64,000 bases of DNA. Origin: Euclidia mi (lineage: Eukaryota; Arthropoda; Insecta; Lepidoptera; Erebidae). A program made the position numbers and the translations under genes. The first letter of the stretch is position 1. Each line of letters starts with the position of its first letter. This document shows, in pieces, positions 32,572 to 43,387 of the stretch. The notes beneath the pieces were generated by a model, which saw nothing but the letters and a program-made list of their open reading frames with translations, ran no database searches and was not told the origin of the DNA. The stretch covers positions 12,284,331 to 12,348,330 of the forward strand of contig OX123193.2 of assembly GCA_944739405.2 (NCBI GenBank). Direction: 5' to 3'.

Positions 32572-33651
32572 ATGAGTGTCACCAGTGGCGGCGAGGAGTC
32601 GCCAGAACCGGGGGAAAATAAGAAACGAAAGTACATCCAAAACAAAAATAAAAATTCGGACTCAAATGCTAAGTATAACATTTTCACTAAACCAAATTAC
32701 AAAAGACTGTTCATAGAAAACACCAATAATGAATATGTTGTATACGTTGAGTCAACAGAACAGGCGAAGGTAGGGAATAAAAATCCTATCACGCTCACTA
32801 ACTTAATATCGGATAATGTTAAAGGAGTCTTAGGAGTACACAGAATAAATGCGCATAAAATAGGGATAACATTCAAGAAGGCGACTGCAGCCAACAATTT
32901 TCTGAAGATGGAAGAATTTTTATGGAAAAATAAGTTTAAAGCTTTCATACCATCGTATTTGACGGAAAGGATTGGTGTATTGAGGTTTGTACCCAAAGAA
33001 CTATCCAATGAGGAAATATATAAAAATATTGTGTGCGACTCTGAAGTAATTTCTATCAAAAGATTCATGCGTAAAGTAGAGGGAAAATTAGAGCCTCTCA
33101 ATACAGTTGCTGTCACCTTTGCATCAACATTTTTACCGCAATACACTTACATAAAGCTATTTAGATACGAGGTGAAAACATATATTCCACCATTATTACA
33201 ATGTTTTAAGTGTCTTAAATTTAATCACTCTGCTAAGACTTGCAGAGGCGAGCAACACTGCTCTTCTTGTGCTGGTCGCCACTCCTACAAAGAATGCGAT
33301 GTCGAAGAGGTCATATGCATCAACTGCGCAGGTAATCATCTTGCCATTTCACGAGACTGTCCCATTAAAAAACAAAAAATTGAAGAGAAAAAGGCCAAAT
33401 TTCTGCAGCAATCTTATGCCACTGTTGTGAAACCACCCCCAACAGTTAATGAGAAATCTTTCCCTGTTTTACCCAAGGTTATTGATAAGTCTAAATCCAA
33501 TGACATTATAGATATTAAACAAATAGCAAGTAATGACATTATAATTAACGCAGTTGTTAAATCGTTGGTTGCATTAGGAAACAAGAGTGACTCTGATGGG
33601 CCACTCACACATAAGAAAATAAAAGAAATATTTTTATCAAATTTAATTTAA
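32572..33651 (+). CDS. LINE ORF1, gag-like nucleic-acid-binding protein
   Basis: 359 residues, intact. The N-terminus is lysine/asparagine-rich. The middle resembles the RRM-like gag core of insect LINE ORF1 proteins. The C-terminal part has three cysteine knuckles: CFKCLKFNHSAKTC near residue 210 (C-x2-C-x4-H-x4-C), then CSSCAGRHSYKEC, then CINCAGNHLAISRDC. These bind element RNA during retrotransposition. The start was chosen as the first ATG with no upstream extension. It ends two bases before the ORF2 ATG, suggesting termination-reinitiation. Confidence 0.9.
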   Translation: MSVTSGGEESPEPGENKKRKYIQNKNKNSDSNAKYNIFTKPNYKRLFIENTNNEYVVYVESTEQAKVGNKNPITLTNLISDNVKGVLGVHRINAHKIGITFKKATAANNFLKMEEFLWKNKFKAFIPSYLTERIGVLRFVPKELSNEEIYKNIVCDSEVISIKRFMRKVEGKLEPLNTVAVTFASTFLPQYTYIKLFRYEVKTYIPPLLQCFKCLKFNHSAKTCRGEQHCSSCAGRHSYKECDVEEVICINCAGNHLAISRDCPIKKQKIEEKKAKFLQQSYATVVKPPPTVNEKSFPVLPKVIDKSKSNDIIDIKQIASNDIIINAVVKSLVALGNKSDSDGPLTHKKIKEIFLSNLI

Positions 33652-33653
33652 AC

Positions 33654-35930
33654 ATGGATAATTTTCTAAATATTTTACAGTATAATATACAGAGTTTACA
33701 GAGTAAAAAGAGCCTATTACAAAATTTATTAATTGAAAAAAAAATAGATGTCTGTCTTCTTAATGAGACTTGGCTCAAATCTAATTCTATAATACCACAC
33801 TTTCCCACATATAATTTAATCCACAAAAATTCCATAAATTCTCATAATGGAGTAGCCATTTTGGTGAACCATTGTTTAAAGTACAAAGTAGTTAATACAC
33901 ACTTCTCAGAATCTATTCAAAACTTATGTATCACTATAGAAACACAATTTGGAGCAATGGCAATACTTTGTATTTACAGCCCTCCAAGTATCAGGTTTGA
34001 TTCAACAAAGTTAAAGGATTTAATCAATAACATACCCGAACCTTGTATAGTCATGGGTGATTTTAATGCTCATAACATAGCCTTTGGATGCCATAGTGAT
34101 AATAATAGAGGTAGATGTTTGTATAATATCATTGATGAATTTGACTTATGTATTTTGAATGATGGATCACCAACAACTGTTCCCTATCCCAATAGACAGG
34201 CTTCAGCTATAGATCTCGCCCTTGTTAGCTCTTCAATAGCTCATTTATGTAACTGGTATGTTCATGACGATCCCATGGGTAGCTATCATCTTCCAACCTT
34301 ACTTGAGATCAACATTCAACCATCTATGTATGACACGTCACCTCCTGTGGATCAAGAGAAATATATTTATAGTAAAGCAGATTGGGACGAATACTATAGC
34401 CTATCAGAGACTTGTTTTTCCCAGTTGGAATCAATAAATGATTCCCCTACTAATGCATATAACCATTTTATAGACACATTAAATGATTTAAGGAATAAAA
34501 CAATTCCAAAACGAAAACTAGTTGCAAACACACCTATTAAAAAACCAGTACCATGGTGGAATGCAAAATGTAGTGATGCTGTCGCAAAATCAAAAGATGC
34601 ATTAAAGTATTATTTTTCTCAACCCAACATTGAAAATTGGATAACATATAAAAAATTAGATGCAAAAAAGAAAATAATTCTGAAGGAAGAGAGCTCTTCT
34701 TCTTGGAAAAATTTATGTAGCAGCTTCAATAGACTAACTCCAATTTCTAGGATATGGGGATACATTAAAAAGTTTAAAAAAATTGGGACAAATCAAAACA
34801 AAAACATCAATGATGAGTGGGTTCCAAGTTTTTTAGATAACTTAGCGGATTCTACTGAAATAGATGAGAATAGGCTTGAGTATTTGTTCGAGAATGCTAC
34901 AGAAAATGTATTTCTCAAGAAGAATTTCACTATAGAAGAGTTGAAAACATCTTTAAAGAGTAGGAAAGATACTACACCGGGATTGGATGACATTCCTTAC
35001 ATGTTAATAAAAAAATTACATTTAAATGCACAAATAACATTACTTAATATTTATAATAAACTATGGGATGAATTAGAAATACCTGAGTCTTGGAAAACAC
35101 AGTGTGTCATTCCAATTTTAAAACCTAACAAACCTTTAAATAGTGCTTCGTCATATAGACCTATTTCCTTATCATCTTGTTTGGGTAAACTCTTTGAAAA
35201 TATGTTGAAGTTAAGATTAGATTATTTTGCTGAATCGCAAAGCTTAATTCCTTCAATACAGTTTGGCTTCAGAAAAGGTAAAAGTTGCTCTGAAAGCTTT
35301 GTGTCTTTATTATCTGATGTAAGACAGGTGAAATTAAGCCACTCTAATGCAATCTGCGTGTTTTTAGACGTAAAAGGTGCTTTTGACAATGTAAAAGAAC
35401 TCATTCAAGTATCTCACAATATTGGTATGCCTGGTCATGTTCTAAAATGGCTTTATTCTTTTTTAAACAATAGAACTGTATTTGTTAAATATAATAATAA
35501 ATTGCATGGACCTAGGACTGTAAACAAAGGCACAATGCAGGGGGCAACTTTGTCTCCTTTACTTTATAACTTGTATACTTCTGAAATATTAAAATATGTA
35601 GATGTAACAGATGTAAAAATCTTGCAATTTGCAGATGACTTGCTTATGTACAGCATAAATCAAAACATAGATATAGCAATGACTAATATTAATAAAGCTT
35701 TGTCTCAATTATACAGCTATTACCATAATAAACTTAAATTAGAGATAAGTCCAGAAAAGAGTTCAGTTTTAATTATCAGTAAAAATGTAAATACTCATAG
35801 CAATGTTAAAATTTCATATAATAATGTAGAAATTCCTGTTATCAAGCAACATAAATTCCTAGGCGTCATTATTGATGATAAATTAAAGTTTGATGAACAT
35901 ATTAAACATATATATGTAATAAAGCATTGA
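33654..35930 (+). CDS. LINE ORF2 part 1: endonuclease and reverse transcriptase
   Basis: 758 residues before a frameshift near 35915. The N-terminal apurinic-like endonuclease shows LQYNIQS, LLNETWL, MGDFNAHN, SAIDLALVS and GSYHLPTLL in the expected order. The reverse transcriptase follows with SYRPISLSSCLGKLFE, FLDVKGAFDN, GTMQGATLSPLLYNL and the catalytic LQFADDLLMY. All catalytic residues are present, so decay is limited to the frameshift and the insertion downstream. Confidence 0.92.
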   Translation: MDNFLNILQYNIQSLQSKKSLLQNLLIEKKIDVCLLNETWLKSNSIIPHFPTYNLIHKNSINSHNGVAILVNHCLKYKVVNTHFSESIQNLCITIETQFGAMAILCIYSPPSIRFDSTKLKDLINNIPEPCIVMGDFNAHNIAFGCHSDNNRGRCLYNIIDEFDLCILNDGSPTTVPYPNRQASAIDLALVSSSIAHLCNWYVHDDPMGSYHLPTLLEINIQPSMYDTSPPVDQEKYIYSKADWDEYYSLSETCFSQLESINDSPTNAYNHFIDTLNDLRNKTIPKRKLVANTPIKKPVPWWNAKCSDAVAKSKDALKYYFSQPNIENWITYKKLDAKKKIILKEESSSSWKNLCSSFNRLTPISRIWGYIKKFKKIGTNQNKNINDEWVPSFLDNLADSTEIDENRLEYLFENATENVFLKKNFTIEELKTSLKSRKDTTPGLDDIPYMLIKKLHLNAQITLLNIYNKLWDELEIPESWKTQCVIPILKPNKPLNSASSYRPISLSSCLGKLFENMLKLRLDYFAESQSLIPSIQFGFRKGKSCSESFVSLLSDVRQVKLSHSNAICVFLDVKGAFDNVKELIQVSHNIGMPGHVLKWLYSFLNNRTVFVKYNNKLHGPRTVNKGTMQGATLSPLLYNLYTSEILKYVDVTDVKILQFADDLLMYSINQNIDIAMTNINKALSQLYSYYHNKLKLEISPEKSSVLIISKNVNTHSNVKISYNNVEIPVIKQHKFLGVIIDDKLKFDEHIKHIYVIKH

Positions 35931-36741
35931 ATGGTATTAATTTATTGAGACATTTAGCAGGAAGTTTTTGGGGATCTGACCCCAAAGTTATGAGTATGCT
36001 GTACAAAAGCATAGTGAGAAGCCATTTTGATTACAGCAGTTTAGCTTACATGAATGCCAATAGCACCTTGTTACGAAAATTAGATGTAATTCAAAATATG
36101 GGACTGAGACTTATTTGTGGTGCTATGCGCACCACGCCTATTAATTCCTTAGAAGTTGAGACATGTATACCTCCCTTGATATTACGAAGGTTGTTGTTGG
36201 CTGAGAGATTTTTATTAAAAGTCATGGCATCAAATGATAATCCTTTACTTAAGAAATTAACAATACATCCTGAAATCTCACGGTCAATAGCTTCCAATGC
36301 TATCTCTGCTTCTTCTTTGGTTGGCGGAACTCTACCTGAAATGCCAACAATATTTGAACATGTAAATAATAATACAAAAGATATTGTCAAAAATTATATT
36401 TGGCCAATATACAAAATTCCTTTTAATGTTATTATTAACAGCTTTGAAATCCACTTAGACACAGTGCACAATCATTTTGATTTTTTACAGTTTAAAGACA
36501 ATAGACCAGAACATTATGTTATATACACAGATGGATCTAAAACAGATCATAATGTAAATGCAGCTTTCTATGATCCACAGCTAGACTTCACTAAATGTAT
36601 TAAATTAAACAAGATGTGTAGCATTTTCACTGCAGAATGTTATGCAATTTATTGTGCACTGCAGCATGTAATTAGTCTTGTAAATAATGTACATAATATT
36701 TTGATAGTTACAGACTCCAGAAGTGTTTTGTCTGCTCTACA
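35927..36741 (+). pseudogene. LINE ORF2 part 2: thumb and first half of RNase H, frameshifted
   Basis: It continues ORF2 in another frame (LLRHLAGSFWGSD..., then SHFDYSSLAYMNA). RNase H residues visible are D in YTDGSKTD, E in FTAECYAIYCAL and D in IVTDSRSVLSALH. The frame is then broken by the P-like insertion. Confidence 0.88.
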
Positions 36742-38459
36742 CATTGAGATATAAAAAAGTAAAGAGGTAACTCCGTTGAACAGCAAAGTGAAGCCACCTT
36801 TTTATGCATGTAGTGCGTGAACTGGTGTTGCCATGTTAGGAATTCATTCTACCCGAAGGTTTTAAAAAATAGCGTTACGAATACAATAACATTATTTGTT
36901 ACACGTCAAAAACAGAAGGAACTTTACTTTTGAAACATTTTCCCAAAAACAGCATAAACCACTTGCGTCTGTTTTTCGAAATACAACGAGTAAAAGTTTG
37001 CTACTTTTTAAAAGACGTAGATACGCGGTCAGCCATTTTGGCGAGAAATTAAAAATAAAAAGGAAAGCTGTTTGTCGGAATGCTATGGGACAAGTGTAAT
37101 AATAATAATACTAAGTATTTACTTTGTAGTATCATTTATTTACAAACCTTTATGTTGTAATATTTTTTTATAAGTTTACAAACAAACAAAAACCCAATCA
37201 TGAGCATTTTTTTTTTCATTCTTTAAAATGACAACTGCAGCTATAGAAATTTCTGTATCTAAATTACAAACATATATTTAACGGCCATAAAGTACACCTA
37301 GACTCTAGAAATTATTTGTGGATCTCACAAAGTGTTGTCCTATATGCGGATCAAACCCACAACATTCGCGGCGAGGCGACTGTTTAAGCCACCGTACCAC
37401 ACGCGCATATACTTTTATTGTATTATTTGGTAGTATATTAACTTTAATAATCCTCATTAGAATTAAATTTCAATAAAAATACCTTTGGATATGCGCATCG
37501 TTTTACACAACGTAATCCTTTTGGAGTAAAGTAAAAACTGTCTTCGTCAAAATGAGCCGAACAAATTACGGTGCGTGAGGTAGGTTGCCATAACGGTTCA
37601 TTTCGATTGCTACGTATGATTGCAATCCAATTCTGTTTCAATTCTTTATCTCAATTTGGAATTCTAAAAAACATAAACGTGACTGTATCACATGTATTAC
37701 ATAGTTATATCACATACGCTGTCGCGTGGATGTTGAAAATAAAATTCCCCCCGTTTTTACAACATTTTTCAACACTGCTCCGCTCCTATTGATCATAGCG
37801 TGATGATATATAGCCTATAGTCTTCCTCAATAAATGTGCTATCTAACTCTGAAACAATTTTTCAAATCGGTCCAGTGGTTCCGGAGATTATCTCGTTCAA
37901 TCAAACGAACAAACAAACTCTTTAGCTTTATATATTAGCATAGGTAGATAATTTATATTAAAAAAAATCACTAACACTTTTGCCACGTTTATCATAAAGC
38001 CTGATATACTTTTATAATACAATAACAAGAAGAAATAAATTACGTTACGTTACGGTGCTTCTCGTTTCCCAAGAACGAGCCAAACTATAACGCTCAATCG
38101 TAGCAACACTGTACTGAGGTTTTGTGTTCCAACACTCTTACCTCATATTTTATTTCATTTATAGAATATAATGGTTTTTAAGTTTACTTATGTGTGAAAT
38201 GTGATTTCATCTTGCTTTTTATGTTTTGCGGATTGGTTTTTACACACTTTGACGACGCAATTCGGCATAATTGACGGTAAATAAGGTTATTTATTATTTC
38301 GTGCGTACGGCGCGGAGCGCTAGCTCGACTGACAAGTCAAGGCGTAGTTTCGTTATACGTGTGTGCGTGTAACTGTGTACGTACACGGTCAAGGCGTAGT
38401 TTCGATGCGTCACTTTGTAGTTTGACAAGTTCTCTCTTTATTTTTTTATTTGCTCTGTG
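36742..38459. mobile_element. P-like DNA transposon relic inserted in the LINE
   Basis: It is flanked by GCTCTACA at 36734-36741 and 38460-38467, an 8-bp duplication. It starts CATTGAGATATAAAAAAGT and its other end reversed is CACAGAGCAAATAAAAAAA; the inverted repeats extend ~50 bp with mismatches. CA ends and an 8-bp duplication fit the P superfamily, as does a THAP-domain remnant inside. It is itself invaded by a SINE-D fragment (37312-37412) and a repeat at 37795-37945. No catalytic transposase region is seen. Confidence 0.75.
37444..37720 (-). pseudogene. THAP-domain remnant of a P-like transposase
   Basis: The - strand reads FFRIPN, an in-frame stop, then LKQNWIAIIRSNRNEPLW, ICSAHFDEDSFYF and CAYPKVFLLKF. 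This is the THAP C2CH pattern: W-x-x-AI-R, ICS-x-HF and a terminal A-x-P motif. The N-terminal cysteine pair is not visible in frame and may lie across an intron near 37715. THAP domains form the DNA-binding N-terminus of P-element transposases, which supports the identity of the surrounding insertion. Confidence 0.75.
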
Positions 38460-39140
38460 GCTCTACACAATTTAAATATTTCCTTTAAGTTAAATTATAT
38501 TATTATTAATATTAGACATATAATTCAACAGCTACTTGATAAGTTTATTAAAGTAGAATTAGTTTGGGTACCTTCACACAGTGGCATTCGTGGAAATGAA
38601 GTAGCTGACACTGCGGCCCGGTCAGACCATGACGTGGATCGGTCCGAGTTGCTCAAGGTTCCATTCACTGATTACTACAGCCTTATTAAGGAACTTGATA
38701 GACAGTTATGGAAAGAGTATTGGGACATAACCTTGGAAACGAAAGGCAGATGGTATGCTGGAATACAAAATGAGTTACCGATTAAACCTTGGTATCATAA
38801 TTTCAAATACAACACAAGAAGATTTATAACTATTATATCACGCATGAGATTGGGACATTGCTTAACACCAGCTCACCTGAATAGGATTCGCATATTTAAT
38901 AATAGCCGTTGTCAACATTGTGGAGTAGAAGATGCTGATTTGGATCACGTTATCTTACAGTGTTCAAGTTTTAAGATTCAACGTTTGATTTTGGTCACCG
39001 AATTGAGAGAAATAAATGACAATGACAACAGTGAAAGTGGACGTCAAAGTGTACCCCGCCGCGTTCAGGATTTATTAGAAAATAAGAAATATTTTAGTGT
39101 GTTGTTTAAGTATATTTGTAATACGGTAGAAAAAATTTAA
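38460..39140 (+). pseudogene. LINE ORF2 part 3: end of RNase H and C-terminal CCHC
   Basis: It resumes directly after the duplicated GCTCTACA. VPSHSGIRGNEVADTAAR supplies the last RNase H histidine and aspartate. CQHCGVEDADLDHVILQC is the C-terminal zinc-binding motif common in RNase-H LINEs. It ends at TAA 39138-39140. Confidence 0.88.
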
Positions 39141-39224
39141 TGCATTCTGTAATCTATAGACTTATAAGTTAGTAAATCGTAATTTAAGTAAGTATGAAAA
39201 CGATGATATCATAACACTGAGATG

Positions 39225-39743
39225 TAGTGTTGGGTACTCAGCACATGTGCTAGCACACTTGTATTGACTCACTTCGGTGAGGTGAGTTACTCCCTCTTTT
39301 TATTTTGACGTGCTAGCACACAGCACAGTTGGGGCACACTCGATGTTGCTTGAGTTATTTATTATTTTTGTGCTTTGATTAATGAGATGCAGAAAAAAAC
39401 TTAAGTATATTTACTATAAACTCAAGTTATTATATGAATATTACAAATCTCAAAGCATATTACAGTAAGTTACTCCTTTTAAATATGTTTTATCAAGCGG
39501 TGAGTCGGCGAATAACGTCAAAATGTGCCGTGTTCTGTGAGTGTGCCAATGTGTGCCGTGTCACTCACGACACACGGTGCGATGTCGCCTGAGTGCGGCA
39601 CACTATGTGTACGCACACACTCACTGTGCCACCAACACCTCGCGGCCTCGCCTCATTCGTGCTACCACAGTGTGCTAGCACACTTCGGAAAAAGAGTGAC
39701 TCGCACGATACTCATTTTGAAAGAGTGTGCTACCCATCACTAC
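39225..39743. mobile_element. hAT-type MITE in the LINE 3' UTR
   Basis: Ends TAGTGTTGGGTA and TACCCATCACTA are inverted repeats of hAT type, flanked by the 8-bp duplication CTGAGATG at 39217-39224 and 39744-39751. GTGCTAGCACAC-like motifs are repeated inside. Non-coding, 519 bp. Confidence 0.92.
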
Positions 39744-39961
39744 TGAGATGTATTCACCCAACCCGAAAGGGAAGCAAGTGGATAATAGATTTGTATTATT
39801 ATTTAGTGGAAAACGTGCATTAGTATCATTAACTATTGTAATATTCGTGCCTACTATTGTTACGTATAAGTTTAAACCCACCATTTATGTATTCGACTGA
39901 AAGACTTGTATCTATGGTCATGAATAAAAATATTAAAAAAAAAAAAAAAAATGTCAAAACA

Positions 39962-40068
39962 TATGAATGAAGAAGAAACAGAAAGCAAATTCCTAAACTC
40001 AAATCTGAAAATATTGATGAGCCAACGAACCGAAAATTATGATTGTCTAGTGTTATATTTTTATTAAA
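39962..40068 (+). promoter_or_regulatory. 5' region of the C3orf33-like gene
   Basis: Only 107 bp lie between the end of the LINE target duplication and the ATG. It is the right half of the original promoter shared with SEC13. No TATA box is evident. Confidence 0.45.
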
Positions 40069-42070
40069 ATGTCTCAAACGGAAGGTGGTTTCTTCTACAA
40101 TGTTCAAAACCTATTAAACCAAGATTACCGCGGAGTGAACGTAAGTCTAATGACCTAAAATCTAATCACTGGTTTGCCGATGATTATCACCTGACCATTA
40201 TTTACAGATAGCGGTTTATGCGCTCGCAACTGCAGGCTTAGCTGTGTCAATACATAAGATCCGTCCGGTAGGTAGCATCTTATCTTGTGATTAGTAACCA
40301 TATTACATAATATCTTCTTTCATATAAACATAATGTTCATAGGTTAGTAAGTTCTCAAAAGCAAGCAAAGTTCCTGACCATTTTATTCGAAGACATGAGC
40401 CCCTACGTGGTGTGTATGCAGGCGTGCAGCATTCACCAGTCCGTGTCTTGGTGAACCATAGAGCTCCTATATATTTACCTCTATGGCATTCAAGTAAACC
40501 ACCTCTTCCAGTCAAGGTTAGTTATATGTTTACAATGTTTATTTAGCCTAGTTGGGTATCTGCCAACACTTATGAGCGACTACTATCTGTTACAGTTGTG
40601 GGGAGTAGACATTGTGAGTGGAAATGCTGTCAATTGGTTGGAGTGCGTGGCCAAAGGTCACCATGTAACATTAAAACCAATAGGCAGAGATAAGGAAGAC
40701 CTAGTATCCACAGTGTTACTACACCTGCCACAAGCTAAGGTTTGTTCTGTCTGTCTGTCCCTATGTATGCTTAAATCTTTAAAACTGCAAAGGATTTCAA
40801 TGTGATTTTTTTAACAGATAGAGTGATTCAAGAGGAAGGTTTATATTATACATGCATAACATTGCACCTGTGCAAAACTGGGGCAGGTTGCTAGTATTTT
40901 ATAAAAATAAGCAATAGCACATGATAAAAATGTAATTTCACACTCAAGTAATTTTGTATTGCATATAGAAATTTGAGATTTTATAAATTTCTTTGAATCA
41001 ATAATTCTGATCTTTCAATATTAATTACACTGTCATGGTATCTGAGTAAGCTATGATTTAAAATAGTTTCTGACGATTTAAAACTGGTATGTTGTACTTT
41101 TCAAATATTTTGAAATTAATATTTTGATGCTATTATTTATTTATTTTATAATTTACTGTACACCTAAATCAAATTGTAAGTAATCTGAAATTAATATAGG
41201 TACAGTACAAAGGGCAGAGTTATATCTGGAAGTTACTTCTTAACACATTCACTGTGTAGCCAAAATATTGGTGTCGATCCTCTACGTGTAAACCCAAATT
41301 GTGGAAGGTTTGTCGCGTTAGGTATAAATGTAATATAATACACCATATTTTTTATTACCTTAAAACCCAAAACCCCAAAAACCTAAAATTAGTGAATGAC
41401 CCATCCATGTGTCATACATGTATGAACTCTTTGTTGCATGCCCCAGCAACATGGCATGCACTGAGGAGCTCTTACTTTGATACTTGAGACATTGATGGGG
41501 CATCCATGCACGGCGAAATATTCAAAATGACCCATCGGTGGGTCATACACAGTGAATGTGTTAAGCCAACCTTAGATATTATGATTTAATGTGTGGCATC
41601 AAATGTTGCCATCTTTCCAAATCTATATTTTCCAATGAATCAACAGAATACATTTTCATCATTCAGACCTTATATGCTAATAATTTTATTTTATTTTCTT
41701 TTTGCAGAGTAAATCCGAAGAGACATTAGATGTTGGAAAGAAGCTGGTAGAGCTAGGGTTTGCCAAAGCTTCAGTTCCCCCCAATATACCGAAGAACACT
41801 ATTGAGTCACAACTGGCACCTGCTTTACTTTCAGCAGAAGAATACGCAAAGAGCTACCGCAATGGCATCTGGTCTGACTGTCTTCCGCCACTACCTATAT
41901 ACGTAGTATATTGGAGAAAAGGAACCCAGCTCACTGCAGATATTACAGTGTTCACAGCGAAGAAAACGCTTCAACTTCTAGCTCTAGCTTCTAAAGGTGC
42001 CTTAATAAGTGTCAAGTACTTAGTTCTTTGGCCCTTCAGAGGATCCCGTAAACAAGTACAAGCAACTTAA
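40069..42070 (+). CDS. C3orf33-like protein, five exons, complete
   Basis: Exons 40069-40140, 40208-40267, 40343-40516, 40596-40739 and 41708-42070 are all in phase 0 with consensus splice sites and give 270 residues. After an N-terminal segment with a hydrophobic stretch (IAVYALATAGLAVSI), the protein has KVPDHFIRRHEPLRGVYAGV, IYLPLWHSS, LWGVDIVSGNAVNWL and KLVELGFAKASVP. This is the order of blocks in vertebrate C3orf33 (SKF...IPVEFIRR...LRG, then LAGVELAETG), a family with a staphylococcal-nuclease-like fold and a membrane anchor whose biochemical role is unsettled. I saw no catalytic nuclease residues. It is divergent from SEC13, with a LINE 107 bp upstream of its ATG. It converges on Rab8 at the 3' side. 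Confidence 0.85.
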
Positions 42071-42809
42071 ATGCATTTATTTATTTTTCATTGTCACCGG
42101 TCACATATGACAACTTTACCACTGCTATTATGTAGAAATGAATTTATTTATAGAATGTATTCCATTCCATAAAACTGCAGTGGAATCACAAGCTAGGTTT
42201 TTAAAAGTAGTCTACTTGAAGAAATTTACCATATACCAGGATTCTAAACAATTACTATATAAGAATTTGTGGTATTTTTGATGGGGAATGTGATCATGAC
42301 ATGGTAATACCAAAATTTAAGTATAAGTGTCTCACTGGTAATACCAAAATAAAGATCAGATATCCTTTATAAAATTTTCTTCTAATTCAGTAACAGTTAA
42401 CAGCTGCAGGAACTTGTTTAATAATGTTGCGAAGTATGCATTTGAATTTATAAGCTAAGCTAAGAGTTTCAAACAATTTTAATATAGGAAATGTAAGAAT
42501 AGTGGCTTGGATTTAAGATTTTATAAAAACTTAAATCTAGCATTTAGATACATTTCCTCAATACTGTTGCTAGCTTTTAACACTAACTACTAATTGAACC
42601 ACATTTATCTATGGATTTAAGAAAAAGCATACACTAAATGTAAAGTGGACAAATGGTAAAGTTTTCATATGTGACAGCATTTAAATTCTAGTGAGATAGT
42701 ACCAGATGTGTTACAGGGTCTGTAATTATTTGGGCACACACAAGCTAGACATTCATCTTCCATTTGTTTTGAAACATTCAAAATCTTCGTTTTGTATATA
42801 ATGTTGGAC

Positions 42810-42815
42810 AATAAA
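42810..42815 (+). terminator. Poly-A signal of the C3orf33-like gene
   Basis: AATAAA about 740 bp after the stop. It faces the opposite-strand signal at 42878, giving closely spaced convergent 3' ends. 42071-42809 appears to be 3' UTR and has no other gene. Confidence 0.5.
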
Positions 42816-42877
42816 ATGTTATAACTATTTAACTCGGCAGTTTAATTAAATACAAGTTTATTTATGTAAAAAAGCAC

Positions 42878-42883
42878 TTTATT
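42878..42883 (-). terminator. Poly-A signal of Rab8
   Basis: AATAAA on the - strand about 400 bp after the Rab8 stop codon; 42884-43285 would be the 3' UTR. Confidence 0.5.
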
Positions 42884-43285
42884 CAAATTAAATATTATAT
42901 ATTACATTAAAATATATATCTTAATTAAAATAGCAAAAGGAAAAGTACAGCTAAACAATCTATTGAATAAACCTTCCAACCATTATTTGTATGATGTAAA
43001 CACCGTAATTTCGCCCTAATATAAAAATAAATCGTCGTCACTTTACAAGTAAACAAATGTACAAGATAATTTACGAAAAAATACTGTTCCGTTTCAACTA
43101 AACGTCGAAGTTAGGTATCATAGTCGCGGATATAAAAATACAAAAAGCAAGTCTGATTCCCCTTGGAGTTGTCGCACCAGTTTAAAAAGATCGAAAAATA
43201 TAGTCGAGGTGGGTGTGTTGGTGTGGTGTAATGTTTGTTTGTGGGGTCAGGGCGCGCGCGCTAGATGGCGTGGGGGCTCTGCCGG

Positions 43286-43387
43286 TCAGAGCAGACTGCA
43301 GCGCGACAGCCACGACGCGGGCTTGCGCTGCGGCTCATTGCGCAACTGGTGGCCGCCGCCGCTCCGCGCGCCTGGGTTACTCGCCTC
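43286..43387 (-). CDS. Rab8: Rab8 exon 5: hypervariable tail and CSLL box
   Basis: Acceptor TTCTGTGCAG. It encodes EASNPGARSGGGHQL then KPASWLSRCSLL-stop. It is unusually GC-rich for the locus. Confidence 0.92.
   Translation of the reverse strand, partial: EASNPGARSGGGHQLRNEPQRKPASWLSRCSLL

Larger units (their letters stand above)
32455..39950 (+). mobile_element. Near full-length RNase-H-bearing LINE (I-group-like) with two nested DNA transposons
   Basis: It is bounded by a duplication of at least 11 bp, ATGTCAAAACA, at 32444-32454 and 39951-39961, and it ends in poly-A at 39934-39950. The order is ORF1 (zinc knuckles), ORF2 (endonuclease, reverse transcriptase, RNase H, C-terminal CCHC) and a 3' UTR. 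A P-like element (36742-38459) splits the RNase H domain, and a hAT MITE (39225-39743) sits in the 3' UTR. The LINE is about 5.2 kb without these. ORF1, endonuclease, RNase H and poly-A order point to the I group; the exact clade is not determined. Confidence 0.92.

Noticed and set aside
37444..37641. Host THAP-domain gene
   Set aside because: It lies inside an element with inverted repeats and an 8-bp duplication, has an in-frame stop upstream and lacks the first cysteine pair. It is a transposase remnant.
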